A DNA stretch of 64,000 nt. Origin: Simmondsia chinensis. Its lineage: Eukaryota; Streptophyta; Magnoliopsida; Caryophyllales; Simmondsiaceae. The notes under the pieces were generated by a model, which saw only the letters and a program-made list of their open reading frames with translations, did no database searches and had not been told where the DNA came from. The DNA lies in the NCBI GenBank assembly GCA_018398585.1, contig JAGTTD010000005.1:35528750-35592749 (forward strand). The letters run 5' to 3'. Shown here one piece after another: positions 1-20,610 of this stretch. A program made the translations under genes and the position numbers. Within the stretch, counting starts at the first letter, position 1, and the number at the start of each line of letters is the position of its first letter.

Positions 1-110
1 ACCTCGGAACCATACTCACACAAAGATAAGGTACCGTTAAATCCTGCATCCTCCGAGAGCTCCAGAACATCGACTCCTTTACTGAGAAGCTTATCAATTG
101 AGGGGTTCAT
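1..110 (-). CDS. 5' end of an unrecognised gene, cut by the window edge
   Basis: A minus-strand reading frame opens with ATG at 110-108 and stays open to the window edge (36 complete codons, starting MNPSIDKLLSKGVDVLELSE). The amphipathic, acidic N-terminus does not match a family I know. A TATA-like CTATTTATT lies about 90 bases upstream (near 197-205 on the minus strand), followed by a C/T-rich leader, which fits a real transcription start and supports this ATG. The next gene, RPT6, ends 1.6 kb away on the same strand. It could also be the first exon of a longer gene or a chance short frame. Confidence 0.45.
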   Translation of the reverse strand, partial: MNPSIDKLLSKGVDVLELSEDAGFNGTLSLCEYGSE

Positions 111-194
111 TTTTGTGATTCGGTGGATGGGTATATTTGTTGGCAGGGGGAAAAGGGGAAATTGGTGGGTCTGCAGTGCTTCACAGGCTCCTCC

Positions 195-207
195 AATAAA
201 TAGAGAA
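195..207 (-). promoter_or_regulatory. TATA-like box for the left-edge gene
   Basis: Minus-strand CTATTTATTGG lies about 90 bases before the ATG at 110 and is followed by a pyrimidine-rich leader. The spacing is reasonable for a plant core promoter. There is no transcript evidence. Confidence 0.3.
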
Positions 208-367
208 TTAGGAGAGGAGAGCAGATGGTAACCATTGATTGAGGGTCATTGAGAAGTATTAAATGGCTAACCACTAACTAGGCATTAACAGCAGGAAAGT
301 CGAAAGAAGAAATTTGCTGGTTTCGAGAAGGAAGAAGAAATGGGCCTTCGCCAACCGTGAACAGGGG

Positions 368-456
368 TGTCAGAGAGGGCACAGTGTCTCCAGGGTTTCA
401 CCACAGGGGCGACAGAGAGGGCCTGTGGCCTTAGGGTTTCACCACAAGGGTAGAAG
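368..456. repeat. two diverged copies of a ~43 bp unit
   Basis: Two neighbouring stretches each contain AGAGAGGGC, then a short variable part, then AGGGTTTCACCACA. They read like a decayed tandem duplication. The minus-strand frame across them (285-521) has no recognisable product. The next 320 bases (457-780) show nothing I can name. Confidence 0.45.
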
Positions 457-779
457 GTAAATTGTTTTAATATCTTCTTTGTGGCACCAATAACTAGTAT
501 AATCACTATATAGTGTAACATCTTTAGTCAAGTGAGAAAAATCTTTGAACCAAACACCGACACTAGATTGATTCCCCTCCTTCCCAGATTTTGTCTGCTT
601 GTAATGTTGATTGCAATGAATAGTTTGCCTTTGAGCTTCGTCGACCAAAGAAAAAAGATCACCAAGATCACCAATTTCATTTTACAATATTTTTTGAGCA
701 TACTGAAACATTGCCACACCATGATATGGAAGATCTATAGGATCCCTGCCAGAGAAAGTCTTCCTAAGGAGTTGTAGGA

Positions 780-1100
780 TAAGACGAGCCACAATTGGCC
801 ATAATCTAGAGAACACCTAGATGCCTAATTCCACCATTCAGTTGGAATTAAGGTATACATGAGCTAAATTGAGCCCGAGCTCATTTGGCTGAAGGTCCAG
901 CTCATTAACACTTAGCTTGGCGCAAATTCGATCGAAACTCGCCAAGCTTGGGAACTTTAAGCTCAAGTTTGGCTTGTCATAGGCTCAGACTCGCTCGATT
1001 GAGCTACAACACAATTTGACGAGCTTTGAGCTAAACTTACCTTATTTAGGCTTATTTAAGTTCAATCTAGGCTCAAATTTAACTCGATTAGGCGTTATCT
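780..1100. repeat. AGCTCGA-rich degenerate repeat
   Basis: The stretch is full of GAGCTC, GAGCTTG and CTCGATT words in both orientations. This is the usual look of small non-autonomous hAT-type elements in plants. Similar sequence occurs around 4081-4660, 26000-26200 and 62284-62840. No clean terminal repeats or target duplication are visible here. Confidence 0.4.
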
Positions 1101-1102
1101 AG

Positions 1103-1360
1103 GACTCGTTTGGCTAAGCTTCTCTTTCGGAGAAAAAGATACTTTTTCCAAGGAAAAAACACATTTTCAAGATTTGAGAAGCAAGTTTTGACAAAAAAAA
1201 GTACTTTCAAATAGAAGTTGTTACATTACTTTTAAACAAAAGAAAAACACAATATTCGTACACTTAAAATAAAATTAGAAGCAAAACGTGATTCTTTTCA
1301 CAAAAAAATGTTTATGAGAAAGACAACTTTTTCATAATTTGGTTAAACAGGCCCTTAGCC
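1103..1360. mobile_element. probable Harbinger-like MITE
   Basis: The left end reads GACTCGTTTGGCTAAG. The right end, read on the other strand, starts GGGCCTGTTTAACC, giving short imperfect terminal inverted repeats of the GGNCTGTTTGG type. The inside is AT-rich and non-coding. Confidence 0.4.
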
Positions 1361-1405
1361 TAGTAAATAGTACAAAAATCAGTATGGTCAATGTACTCAA
1401 ACTGG

Positions 1406-1500
1406 ACAACAACAACAACAACAACAACAAAAAAAACCAGTACGTGAAGGGCTCCCGCATTCGCAGGGTCTGGGAGGGGTGGGACGCATGCAACCTTACT
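1406..1500 (-). mobile_element. SINE 3'-end fragment (TTG tail)
   Basis: On the minus strand this ends with AGACCCTGCGAATGCGGGAGCC followed by a run of TTG triplets, seen on the plus strand as (AAC)n at 1407-1430. It is the tail domain shared by the other SINEs and the two RTE LINE ends in the window. Only about 95 bases can be recognised. It lies just downstream of the RPT6 stop codon. Confidence 0.7.
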
Positions 1501-1730
1501 CAGACTCGACTCATTAAAGTAAATGAGTCAACTACATCATCCCTAGTTGGAAACAGACCCATGAATACATGGGAAAAAAATCTCTCCTTTCACCAAATGA
1601 TTTCATCAACATACAAAATAATATTGATCTCTAATCAACAACATTTTTTGAAATATAAACGAGATTAAACTTCTTTCACGACAATCCAAAGGAAATGAAG
1701 CAAGATTCTTACATAAGGGCGACTCGGAAA

Positions 1731-11148
<9,418 letters not shown>

Positions 11149-11490
11149 TTCCGAGGTAGCTTGGAGATGAAGAGAAGAATGAAGAAGAGAGAAGAGAAAG
11201 ACAGAAAGACACAGAGGTAGCACTTATAGGTTATTGGGTTTCGTCTTAATGGGCCTATAATGGGGGAGATGGCCCAATTTAGGGAAAACAAGGGCCTCGT
11301 CTGACATGTAGAAAGTGGATGCTTATCATTTTTAAAAAAAATAAGAATTTTAACCCTTATTTGATATGTAAAAAGTAAGTAAAATTTAGAAATTGGAAAT
11401 GTAGGAAGCAGCTTACTAGCCCTCTAGATAAGTTCTACTTCCTTAGTAACTCTTAATTTATGTGACATTCCTATCCCTTATAACTTTATA

Positions 11491-11650
11491 CAACAACAAC
11501 ACAACACAAACCCAGTGCCATCAAGGGCTCCCGCCAAAAGCAAGGTCTGGGGAGGGTAGATGTACGCAGCCTTCCGCCTTTAGAAGGCTACCCTGAAGAG
11601 AGGCTGTTTCCTCAGATCCCCAGCCTAAGATGATGGTCTTGCATCCATCA
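11491..11650 (-). mobile_element. SINE copy upstream of RPT6
   Basis: Plus-strand CAACAACACAACACAAACCCAGTGCC, GGGCTCCCGCC, AGGTCTGGGGAGGG, TGTACGCAGCCTT and GAGAGGCTGTTTCC mark a minus-strand copy with a TTG tail. No 5S head follows; the sequence after CCCCAGCCTAAG is unique. It lies about 350 bases upstream of the RPT6 start codon. Confidence 0.7.
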
Positions 11651-12377
11651 ACCAAAAGACCTGGCAAACATCATAAAGCATAAGTATAGCCAAAAAAAAA
11701 AAAATGTAGTTGGGAAAAGGAAAGAGAATGAGATAGGGGTAGAAAGATAGAAATGGATAGAAAGAAAGAGATAAAGACTAAATTTACTCTTCTAATTATA
11801 AGTCCCTCTATTAACTTTATCCTTAGTGGAAATTGAATGATTGACCATAAGTATAATAGTTATTTTAATTGTATTTCATAAAGTTATTATGTCAACCAAA
11901 TAAAATATAGGAATTCAATTCTCTGGAAGTTCTATTTCTCATATGAGTAACCAAACACTTTTATATTACTTAATGGGAAGTTGACAAGAAAATTAAATTC
12001 TTGAAAAGTACAACTTCTTGTGGGAATTTAATTCCTTTAACAACCAAGCGAGACCTTATTTAAATTGATAATTTTTTATGTTTTTAAATTTATTTAAATT
12101 ACTGTCTCTTCTTTTATTTTATTTAAAATAATCTCTAGCACTCCCAAACCATTGATCTTTGGGGCTTTTAATGAAGTTTCGAATTGGGACTTGGTATTTT
12201 GAAGCCCCGTCTTTTTAGAAAAATTATACGCTGTAGAAATGCAGTGTCCGTTCTTAAGTCAAAATATTGCGTTTTGTCCTTAGTTTTTGTTTTTTTATTG
12301 TGTTTAATGGTTATATATGAATTTTTTTAATGGCTATGTAATTAATTATTTTTCTAATTATATTTTTCATTCATAAT

Positions 12378-12439
12378 GTAACAGCAACATTTCCAGTGTC
12401 CCAATGGCTCCCGCCTAAGCAGGGTTTGAGGGGGCTGAA
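12378..12439 (-). mobile_element. 5S-headed SINE, 3' part (split by an LTR element)
   Basis: Plus-strand CAACATTTCCAGTGTCCCAA, GGCTCCCGCCTAAGCAGGGT and GGGGGCTGAA are the tail end of a minus-strand SINE. The copy continues 3.6 kb away at 16053 with TGTACGCAACC, exactly where the tail domain should go on. Confidence 0.8.
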
Positions 12440-12867
12440 TGTTATGAATTAAGATCAATCTTGATTCATAGCCTAAAATAGGATAGGATAAAAGAGAGTC
12501 TAGATGAGAATAGAAGGGAAGGAGATGGGAAATTAGAGAGAGTTTAGATGAGAAGATAGATCATCAATCAATTATCATTCAACATAGTTTTGGATTACAA
12601 GAGATCATCATCTATTTATACTAGCTAGGACTTAGAACTAATACATTGTATCTAAACTTAATCCTTAACCGACCTTACCATAGCTAGCCGCCACTCTTGA
12701 CCATTCCAACTAACATCTTGACTTAAGCAACTAACTACCTACCATATACTAAGAGTAAAGCTAATACAAGGCACAAGAACATTACAAGGACATATACTAA
12801 TGACTTGCTAATTATTACTATCAATGACTTATTATTCCCTATATTCTAATATTTCTCGATCATGACA
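12440..12867 (-). repeat. left LTR (3' LTR of the element)
   Basis: 428 bases, TG...CA ends, direct repeat of 15622-16052. The near-palindrome GAT(C/T)AATCTTGATTCATA lies at its left edge. Confidence 0.88.
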
Positions 12868-15621
12868 ATACTCCCCCCTTCGGAGATTCTTTCCCACAAG
12901 AATCCAATAGAGGAGAGCCCTTCTTGAGGAGCTTATCATTGTAGTCCATGGCCTTTGCTGCAGCAACTTTGAAAAACAACTTGCAAATATCCTCCCACTT
13001 GCAAGGTTTCACCTTGAAGTCCATCGTGCTCTTGAGGGAAATATGAAGGATCTTAGTTTCTCTTGAATCACCATGGTGTCTTTCAAAGGTAGACTTTACA
13101 CCTTCATGCTTTCCCATTTAAACAAAACATCTTGATACTTGAGTTCAAATTGATCAATTGTCACACCCAACTACTTGTATTCTTGTAACAAATCAACTTA
13201 CTTTGCAGAATCTTCAGCAAGAACAACCTCCCTTTTACCTGAAGTGGAGTGTATGGCAGCAAATTCACACTCATCATCACCCATCCATCCTTGAGTTTGC
13301 GGTTGCTTATCTAGATTTGGAGGTATGCCAGTTGGAGGAATCTTTGGATGATCCTCTACTTTATTTGTTTGAACGATCTTGTCTTGCGAATTCAAACCTT
13401 GCTGCTGTAATTGCATTGAATCGAAAGTGATACTTTTAAGATTTGCAAGCCCAATCAAAGGCTTCTTAGGTTCAACTCCATCAATTGTTGTAACAGTTCC
13501 TTGCTCCCTTTTATACTCCATTTCTTGTTTGATTTGCTGCTATACAACTTCCCATTCCAATGCTGAATTTAAGTGTTTTGTAGCAACAACCGAGAATTCT
13601 TTATCATTCAATGGCTCATTAACTTGCAAAAGATCTCCTTCATTTTGTACTGCTGGTTGATTTGTAGCTGCAACTACCGGATATAAGCCTAAGTCAACAA
13701 AAATCTTTCTCATTTTGCTCAGATTCTTGCTCAATTTTATCTGCAGCACCTTGCACAACTTGATCCAAGACCACTACATCTTTAGCCTCTGTTGTATCTT
13801 CCATAATTGTACTTTCAATTTCCCGATTTCCACTTGCGTTTTGCTCAACCGGTTGCCGTGTTGCTTGAAAAAAGGTCTTCATTTCTTGCCTAATTTGTGA
13901 CAACATCTGAATGATTTGCTCTTGAGAATGTTGTACCGATACATACTTCACTGCTGGAGCTCGCTTCTGGAACCATTCAGCTTGCTGACATTCAGATTGG
14001 TCCATTCTCAATATAGGATCACACTCTTGTTGCATTAAGGACTCGGTAGTTCTCCACTCTTCAGAACACGTCATATACTCTCCTTGAGAGTTCTTTTGTA
14101 TGATTTCTTCAAAAACAATAGAGTGTACCGCTTCAAGTGAACGAACCCTATGTCCAATACTTGAATTGAACCCAATTCCCGTAGTTACCGGCTGTCCATT
14201 GAGCTGTGCTTGCAGTAAGGATTCAATCTGTAATGCACCAATTCGTGAACGAGATGCTCCAATTACATCCTCACTATATTGCTATCCTTGCACAAGTTTC
14301 CTTTGAACTAATTGACTTGCATCAACCATCATCTCATGTTTTCCCACACTTGAGTGCACCGCAATAACAACATCCTAAAATTGTGTTGAGATTGCATTGT
14401 TGCTATTAGAGTTCTTCTTCCTTCTAGCCTTCTTAAGCGCTCTTCTGATACAAACACCAACCTCAAGTCTATCTAATGACAACATAACCATCTCATGCTT
14501 CATGAATTTCTTGTTCTCGCTAACATCAAGCTTATCAAGAATCATATTATTTGATTTAAGGCGTAGGAAATCTGGAGGTTTCCCCTTGTAAACCAATATT
14601 GGCCTTTCCGTTACTCTTAACCTCTTGCTCGAGTAACATTTCTTGAGATTTAAATGGATGAACAAGCTGATCTCCTTATCGTGAAATGTATACTTTACTC
14701 TCAACTTCCTAATGCTCCAAATCTTAATTCGCACATGAGAAACAACTTCATGTGATTCAATTTCTTGCACTTCAGGCTATGATACTTCCTTTTCAGACTA
14801 AAATGCACTTGATCTTGCTGCCATCTTATACTCATCCAAAGGCTGGAAGGACTTCAATGCAGCGTGTTGAAAACCTTCTTCAAACTTCTTACCTGGCGCA
14901 TTTCCAGCAGCTTCTTGCCTGTTGTTAACTGGATTCCAACTCAATGGCACTCGCTTATTACTCAACTTAGCACTCTCAGCACCACAACTCCACAAAATTC
15001 CCTCACGCACACTTCCAAGCCCTCAATATTCCCTAACCTGCTCTGCGGCAACAAAATTCAGTCCAGCACCAATAAGGTTTGCAATTTGAATCTTGATTTG
15101 CTTTTCCTTGTCTAAATTCTTGCTCTTGAAGTGCGATAATATGAGATCTCCCTTCCTCATTTCCGTGCTTTTGTATTCCAAGATGTTGCTGCTGAGACTG
15201 CAGCTGCCTTTGCAAACATTGCGGTTCTGATCGAGGCAAGGTGATCTTACATTCTTGCATGAGCTGGTGCACTTGCTGTTGAACACGAGCTGCCTATTCC
15301 AGCTGCAACGCATCAACCATAACACTTCCAGCTCCAACAGCTTGATTTATGTTGTAAATCATGCTTGATTTAATACAAACTCAATTTAATTGAAGTAAAT
15401 TCAACTAAATCAAATGCAAATCACCAAGCAATAGAGAAATTATAGCTGAATTCATATAGTAACCACTAGCTTCTCAATCAAGAATCCAAAATTGAACTCC
15501 TAATCAATTTGAAATGCGATCAAGGATATTTGATATCAAATCATACTTGATTTTAAGCATATACAACTAAATTGAACCAAATCAACTTAATTAGAAGCCT
15601 AATTCAAGGCTCTGATATCAA
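12868..15621 (-). pseudogene. decayed ORF of the LTR element, unknown product
   Basis: On the minus strand, segments starting at 15337, 15010, 14770 and 14074 share one reading frame, separated only by stop codons. From 13758 to 13198 the frame shifts once, and it returns near 13117. This looks like one ancestral frame of about 800 codons, now broken. Its middle is rich in Gln and Glu (SQEQIIQMLSQIRQEMKTFF is close to the 13900 region), suggesting a coiled coil; an upstream part is basic (RRALKKARRKKNSNSNN). I see no zinc knuckle, protease DTG/DSG, reverse transcriptase YxDD or integrase motif. It may be a gag relic or a captured host sequence. Confidence 0.5.
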
Positions 15622-16052
15622 TTGTTATGAATCAAGATTAATCTTGATTCATAACCTAAGATAAGATAGGATAAAAGAGAGTCTAGATGAGAAGAGAAAG
15701 GAAGGAGATGAGAAATTAGAGAGAGTTTAGATGAGAAAGAGAAATCATCAATCAATTATAATTCAACATAGTTTTGGATTACAAGAGATTATCATCTATT
15801 TACACTAACTAGGACTTAGAACTAATACATTGTATCTAGACTTTAATCCTTAACTGGCCTTACCACAGCTAGCCGCCACTCTTGACCATTCCCACTAACA
15901 TCATGACTTAAGCAATTAACTAACTACCATATACTAACAGTAAAGCTAATACAAGGCACAAGAACATCACAAGGACTTATAATAATGGCTTGCTAATTAT
16001 TACTATTAATGACTTATTATTCCCTATATTCTAATATTTCCCGATCATGACA
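15622..16052 (-). repeat. right LTR (5' LTR of the element)
   Basis: 431 bases, direct repeat of 12440-12867, with the primer-binding site immediately outside it at 15607-15621. Confidence 0.88.
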
Positions 16053-16235
16053 ATGAATGTACGCAACCTTCCTCTTTCAGGGTGCTACCTTGAAGGAGGT
16101 TGTTTCCGAGAACCCCCAACCTGAGGGGTGCAACACGAGAACCTTCCAGGAGGTCACCCATCTTGCTACTACTCTCACCTAAGCAAGCTTAACTTTGGAG
16201 TTCTAATGGGATCTAGTGCTTGTGTGCTGGTACCC
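16053..16235 (-). mobile_element. 5S-headed SINE, 5' part (split copy)
   Basis: Read on the minus strand from 16235 this begins GGGTACCAGCACACAAGCAC, then TAGATCCCATTAGAACTCC, AAAGTTAAGCTTGCTTAGG, GAGAGTAGTAGCAAGATGGG and TGACCTCCTGGAAGG. That is a whole 5S-like head starting at nucleotide 1. It runs into the tail (CCCTCAGGTTGGGGGTTCTC, GGAAACAACCTCC, AAGGTTGCGTACATTC), which resumes at 12439 beyond the LTR element. No clear target duplication is visible. The bases outside hold a ~20 bp direct repeat (TAGGTATAACATCA). Confidence 0.85.
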
Positions 16236-16259
16236 TCTTAGGTATAACATCAAGTCATA

Positions 16260-17460
16260 GGTATAACATCATCAATCATTGATGTAACTAAAAAATATTA
16301 AAAGCAAGGCTAAGAGATTGAGCTTTCTTGGAGGGGGAAAGCCCTATTTTTAAGTGAAACCTCACTTTTGACACAATGGCGCCTTAAATTATAGGGCAAT
16401 GCTGAAGTGGCCTAATGTATTTAGGTTTGTCCAAATTGGTCATTTGTATTTTCTTTTGCTCAAAATAGTTAGTAATATTTTATTTTATGATAAAATTAGT
16501 CATTCATTTGTTGACCAAAATTAGGTCAAGACAAGTCCTGTTTTTTTGAAAGTAGGTGAGCAATTCTATGGAGTAAACTACATGTTAGTACTTTAAAGAT
16601 TGGTGCATTAATATTTTAGTTTAAGAACTTTGTTACATATTATTTTATTATAACAGTTGCGTGTATTTAATAGAATGATACAAACGGGAGTGACAAAGTG
16701 TATAAAACTTGTAACTACTTGCCAATAAATTCACCATCCCCTCACTATTCTTTTTCTATTTGGTAAATTAGCGAGGAAATAATATATATCAAACAAAGAT
16801 TTATACAGGTCTACAAGAGGCAACCCCAAGGCGCTGTCAAAGCCTATAGAAAAATCAAAAAGAAAGAAGGAACAAGACGTAAAGCAATAAACAAGACAAA
16901 AGACAGAAACAACTGAAAACCAGAAAACAAAAACACACTATAAATCGATCCGCCATTCCTAAAACAAGTCAGCATGACGATGAACATCACAAAGAGGGGG
17001 AGCAGCAAGAAGGCGAGTCCCAATAATACTAGTGATCTCTCAATCACATTGTAGCAAGTCTGGATTGGTGTCTCTAAATCCTTAGGTTCTACTCTGTCAT
17101 AGGAAGACAGAGGTAGGCAATAGAATAATCTACTCCTGGACCCCTAAGACGCCTCGAGGCTTAATCCAAGAGGTCACCCCATGCGTGCGTGGGCTAGGCA
17201 AACAACGTGCATCAACTCTACCTCCAAAAGATGTTGTGAAACAACAGGCGAAAAAAATATGGTTGTGAGACTTACTAGCGGACCGACACAATACATGTGA
17301 ATATTGAGAACCTCAAACCCCATGGCTCATCATCCAATCCTAGGTCCATAACCTTTCAAAGCTAACCAATCAAAGCACAAGACAATTCTTGGGAACGTGC
17401 AAAGTAAACAAAAACAAGTGGTGAATGTAATCTTACTGCCTCCTGCTCTTGATCATTTCT
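16260..17460. other. intergenic, no recognised feature
   Basis: The first part is AT-rich with words of the TTATTTA/AATTAGTC type seen in the MITEs. 16790-17460 is more balanced in base composition and may be an old LINE remnant, but I cannot find a conserved domain in any frame. Confidence 0.4.
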
Positions 17461-18004
17461 CAGGTAGGGGTGTTCATAGTTCGGTTAGTATTACCAAAAA
17501 GTATTTTGGTCCGATTAATCATAATCAATGTTCTAAAAGATCTTTAGCCGTTACCATAATCAGGACAACCGAATAACTGACTTTCAGTAAATCGATAATT
17601 AAGTTTGATTATGTCGGTTAACTGCTTACCGAAAAACAATGTGCTGCCTCTTTTATGTTATATAATCTATCTCTTCAGTAGTTTGTAAATGTCTACAAAA
17701 TTTATTAAACATGAGAATATTCAACATATAATGTGCATATAATCAAATTCTACAAATTAAACGAATAATATCTTAACACTGGGTTGTAGCAAGTAGTGCC
17801 TAGTCAGTAATTGTGATATAACATTGGTGCATGAGTACTCTAGGATGGAAGATGAATTGGGAAAAAAAACATAACATTGATCATACATTATGAAATAGCT
17901 TACTTACATGCTAAAAAGAGTATACTTTAATGCACAATATAATATTGTACACATGTATAACTATATACATAATATATATTTTTTCTTGATCAAAATAAAT
18001 GAAT

Positions 18005-18335
18005 AAACATATACGTATATGTGTGTATGTTTTGCGCGCGCGTGTGGAAGAATGAAGGAAAAAACCCTAAACTAGGGCTATATAAATTTTTTTGGCACCA
18101 TACTTGTGAAGTTGAAAAGAAAGGTATTGTACTAGTGTTAATGATTTTTTGGCAACAAACTAGAAATAGGCTATTTTTTAGCACTCATAGTGAGGTTTGA
18201 AATGCACTTTCCACCTTTGCAAGTGGGAAAAAAAATTAGCACATTTAATATATCAAAAATAATTAATAAAATACCAAACTATCCATATGTGATTTTTTTA
18301 GCACTATATTTACAAAAGTAAAAAAAAAAGTATTA
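18005..18335. repeat. left arm of a ~300 bp inverted repeat
   Basis: This stretch contains GGAAGAATGAAGGAAAAAACC, CTAAACTAGGGCTATATAAA and CCACCTTTGCAAGTGGG. It is found again in reverse complement at 19420-19710. A (GC)n run lies at its start. Confidence 0.7.
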
Positions 18336-18534
18336 TACTAGCCAAAATGAATTTTTTTGGTGTTACATTAGATATAATATAATTTTTTTAATGTTATATG
18401 GTGTTCAACACTTTGCCATACATTTTTTATTGGTATCCCTTTCCTAATGTTTGATTTGCATGATGTAGAAGAATCATTTTTAAGTGTGTTTGATTGTCTG
18501 GTTTTTTTAGAGCTTTTTACTAACAATCACTTAA

Positions 18535-18925
18535 TTTTAGGTGTGGTTTTAAAAACCACCTAAATTTTTTAATTTTTCAAAGTCACGTCTAAACTTTCCA
18601 AAATTTTTCAATGTCAAAGTTTAATGTAACGTCGTTAACATTCGTTAGTTTTTGCTGACATGGTATTGAAGAAAATAATTTTTTAAAATATAAAAATAAT
18701 TTTTTATATATTTAAAATATTTTTTTCAAATATTTTAAAATTATTTTGAATCTTAATTCGAATTTTTAAAAATTATTTTCTTTTTTTTTCAAAATCTCCG
18801 TCAACAAAAACTAGCAGATGTTAACATTAAGGTGTGACATTGAAAATTTTTGGAAAGATTAGGTGTGACTTTAAAAAATTAAAAAATTTAGATGGTTTCT
18901 TAAATCTGCACCTAAAACTTAGTTG
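18535..18925. mobile_element. palindromic MITE with ~80 bp inverted ends
   Basis: The left end ATTTTAGGTGTGGTTTTAAA and the right end (other strand TTTTAGGTGCAGATTTAAGA) continue as inverted repeats through CATCTAAATTTTTTAATTTT and CTTTCCAAAAATTTTCAATG. CTTA flanks both sides. It lies between the fold-back arms. Confidence 0.65.
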
Positions 18926-19419
18926 GTCCTTTGAGGTATTTTGAGGTTTAATGATTTATCATCTAGGTGCATGTATATTTTAATATATACAATAAAGCAT
19001 TGTGATGTATACCGTCCAATTTAATCAAATTTTATAAAAGTACAGGTAAAGTTTTTGGTAGAAATCGCTAATATGGCATAAATTACCGTAATATATATTT
19101 GCAATATTTTTTGTAAAAAACTAACAAATTTTACATAAAAATTATTAATGTGGCACAGATAACCGTAATATGTATTTGTTATTTAGCATCTGGGTATAAA
19201 ATTTGTTGAATTTCATTAAAAATATAGCAGCTTAGAACTAAATCAGCCTTTATATTTTCAAAATTATGTGCCATATTAGTATTTTATATTGGATTATAAT
19301 AGAGGACACTCATACACGTGATTGATTTATTTCCAAGTGCTCGACACCATCCATTGCTTTAAACAATTATTTGTCTAGTGCAACACTTTAAAAATTAACT
19401 TTGGCTAGTGTAATACCAT

Positions 19420-19710
19420 TTTCTTACTCTTTTAGGTATAGTACTAAAAAATTCACAGAGGGATACTTTGATATTTTATTAATTATTTTTGATATATTAA
19501 AATATACTAATTTTCTTCTCCACTTGCAAAGGTGGCAAGTGGGTTTCAAACCTCAGAATGAATGCTTAAAAAATTAGCTTATTTCTAGTTCGGTGCTAAA
19601 AAAATTTATTAGTACAATATCTTTTTTTTTAACATCCCAAGTATAATGCTAAAAAAATTTATATAAGCCTAGTTTAGTGTTTTTTTCATCATTCTTCCTA
19701 TGTATATATA
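19420..19710. repeat. right arm of the ~300 bp inverted repeat
   Basis: Reverse complement of 18005-18335, with substitutions and small gaps; the two arms are 1.1 kb apart. Confidence 0.7.
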
Positions 19711-20319
19711 CGTATTAAACCGGTTAATCGAAATGGAAAAAAATCATTAATCGTTACCGTCCCGAAATACTCAAACTTTTGGGTTCGGGTAACGGAACCG
19801 AAAATTCAGTGCGGTTAACCACATTTTCAGGTCGGTATTTTAAAATTTTGATTCGATACTCTCAGGCAGATTTGATAATGAACTTCCCCAAGGGGTTGTC
19901 CAACCACTAAAAATGACCTCTCACATCAACTCATGAAATAAGATTTGGATGAGAGACCTATTTTATATTGTTACACACAACCGTTTTGACTATTTTATTA
20001 AACTCGTATAATTTTTTGACTACAATATTATATGAGATTTCATGAAATCATTTTTTATTTTATAAAATTTATATTTAACTTTTTGATTCCTTGCTTATGG
20101 TGAAATCAACTTTTAGTCTAATTACCGATGATTCCTTGACTAGATTTTAGATAACATCGTATGACGGAAGAGTTATATTATATGTCAGAAAAATTGATGT
20201 CATATTTCTCGTCTTGGATTAAGAAACTATTTCACACAAAAAGTGGATTAACAAGACCATTCTGGCAGCAGCTTAGCACCAATACGTCCTTCTTATATGC
20301 GTTTTTCTGCTCGATCATC

Positions 20320-20610
20320 TAGCGCAAATTAGGCGTCGCTTTGTCCATTTTATGAAAGTTCTTCCACTTAGCCTTATATATGGGCACTAATTAGACAATT
20401 TTTCGTCTATTTCATTCGGTTTTTTGCAAGTAAACCATCTTAGCATCGATGTACTTGGCTCTGTCTATTTCGTCCGGTTCTCTACACTTGGCCATTCGGG
20501 CACTAGACGGGCACCATCTTGTCCATTTCGTATGAGTTTTTGTGGTAAACCTCTTATGCATTAGTTGGCGTCATTTGTGCATTTTTCAGTCGAAATGACT
20601 ACAACATATA
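20320..20610. repeat. degenerate tandem repeat (~75-80 bp units)
   Basis: Phrases such as GTCCATTTTATGAAAGTTCTT, GTCTATTTCATTCGGTTTTTT, GTCTATTTCGTCCGGTTCTC and GTCCATTTCGTATGAGTTTTT recur three to four times, each followed by CACTTGG- or TAAACC-like words. Coding potential is not evident. Confidence 0.5.

Larger units (their letters stand above)
12440..16052 (-). mobile_element. LTR retrotransposon of unknown coding type, inserted in a SINE
   Basis: Two LTRs of about 430 bp (12440-12867 and 15622-16052) start TGTTATGAAT and end CATGACA and are very similar. The element lies on the minus strand. Beside the right LTR is TTGATATCAGAGCC, close to the initiator-Met primer-binding site. Beside the left LTR is the purine run AAGGGGGGAGTAT. 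The flanks CTGAA and ATGAA are a 5 bp duplication with one mismatch. The inside is only 2.75 kb and shows no protease, integrase or reverse transcriptase, so the element is probably non-autonomous. The host sequence is a 5S-headed SINE that continues on both sides. Confidence 0.88.
17465..19900. mobile_element. possible hAT-type composite element
   Basis: The left end TAGGGGTGTTCATAGTTCGG looks like a hAT terminus. The right end, read on the other strand, begins TGGGGAAGTTCATTATCAAA, a weak match. Both ends are followed by GGTTA/CCGAA-rich sequence (17500-17640 and 19715-19860). Inside is a fold-back pair of ~300 bp arms. No coding frame is seen. Confidence 0.4.
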
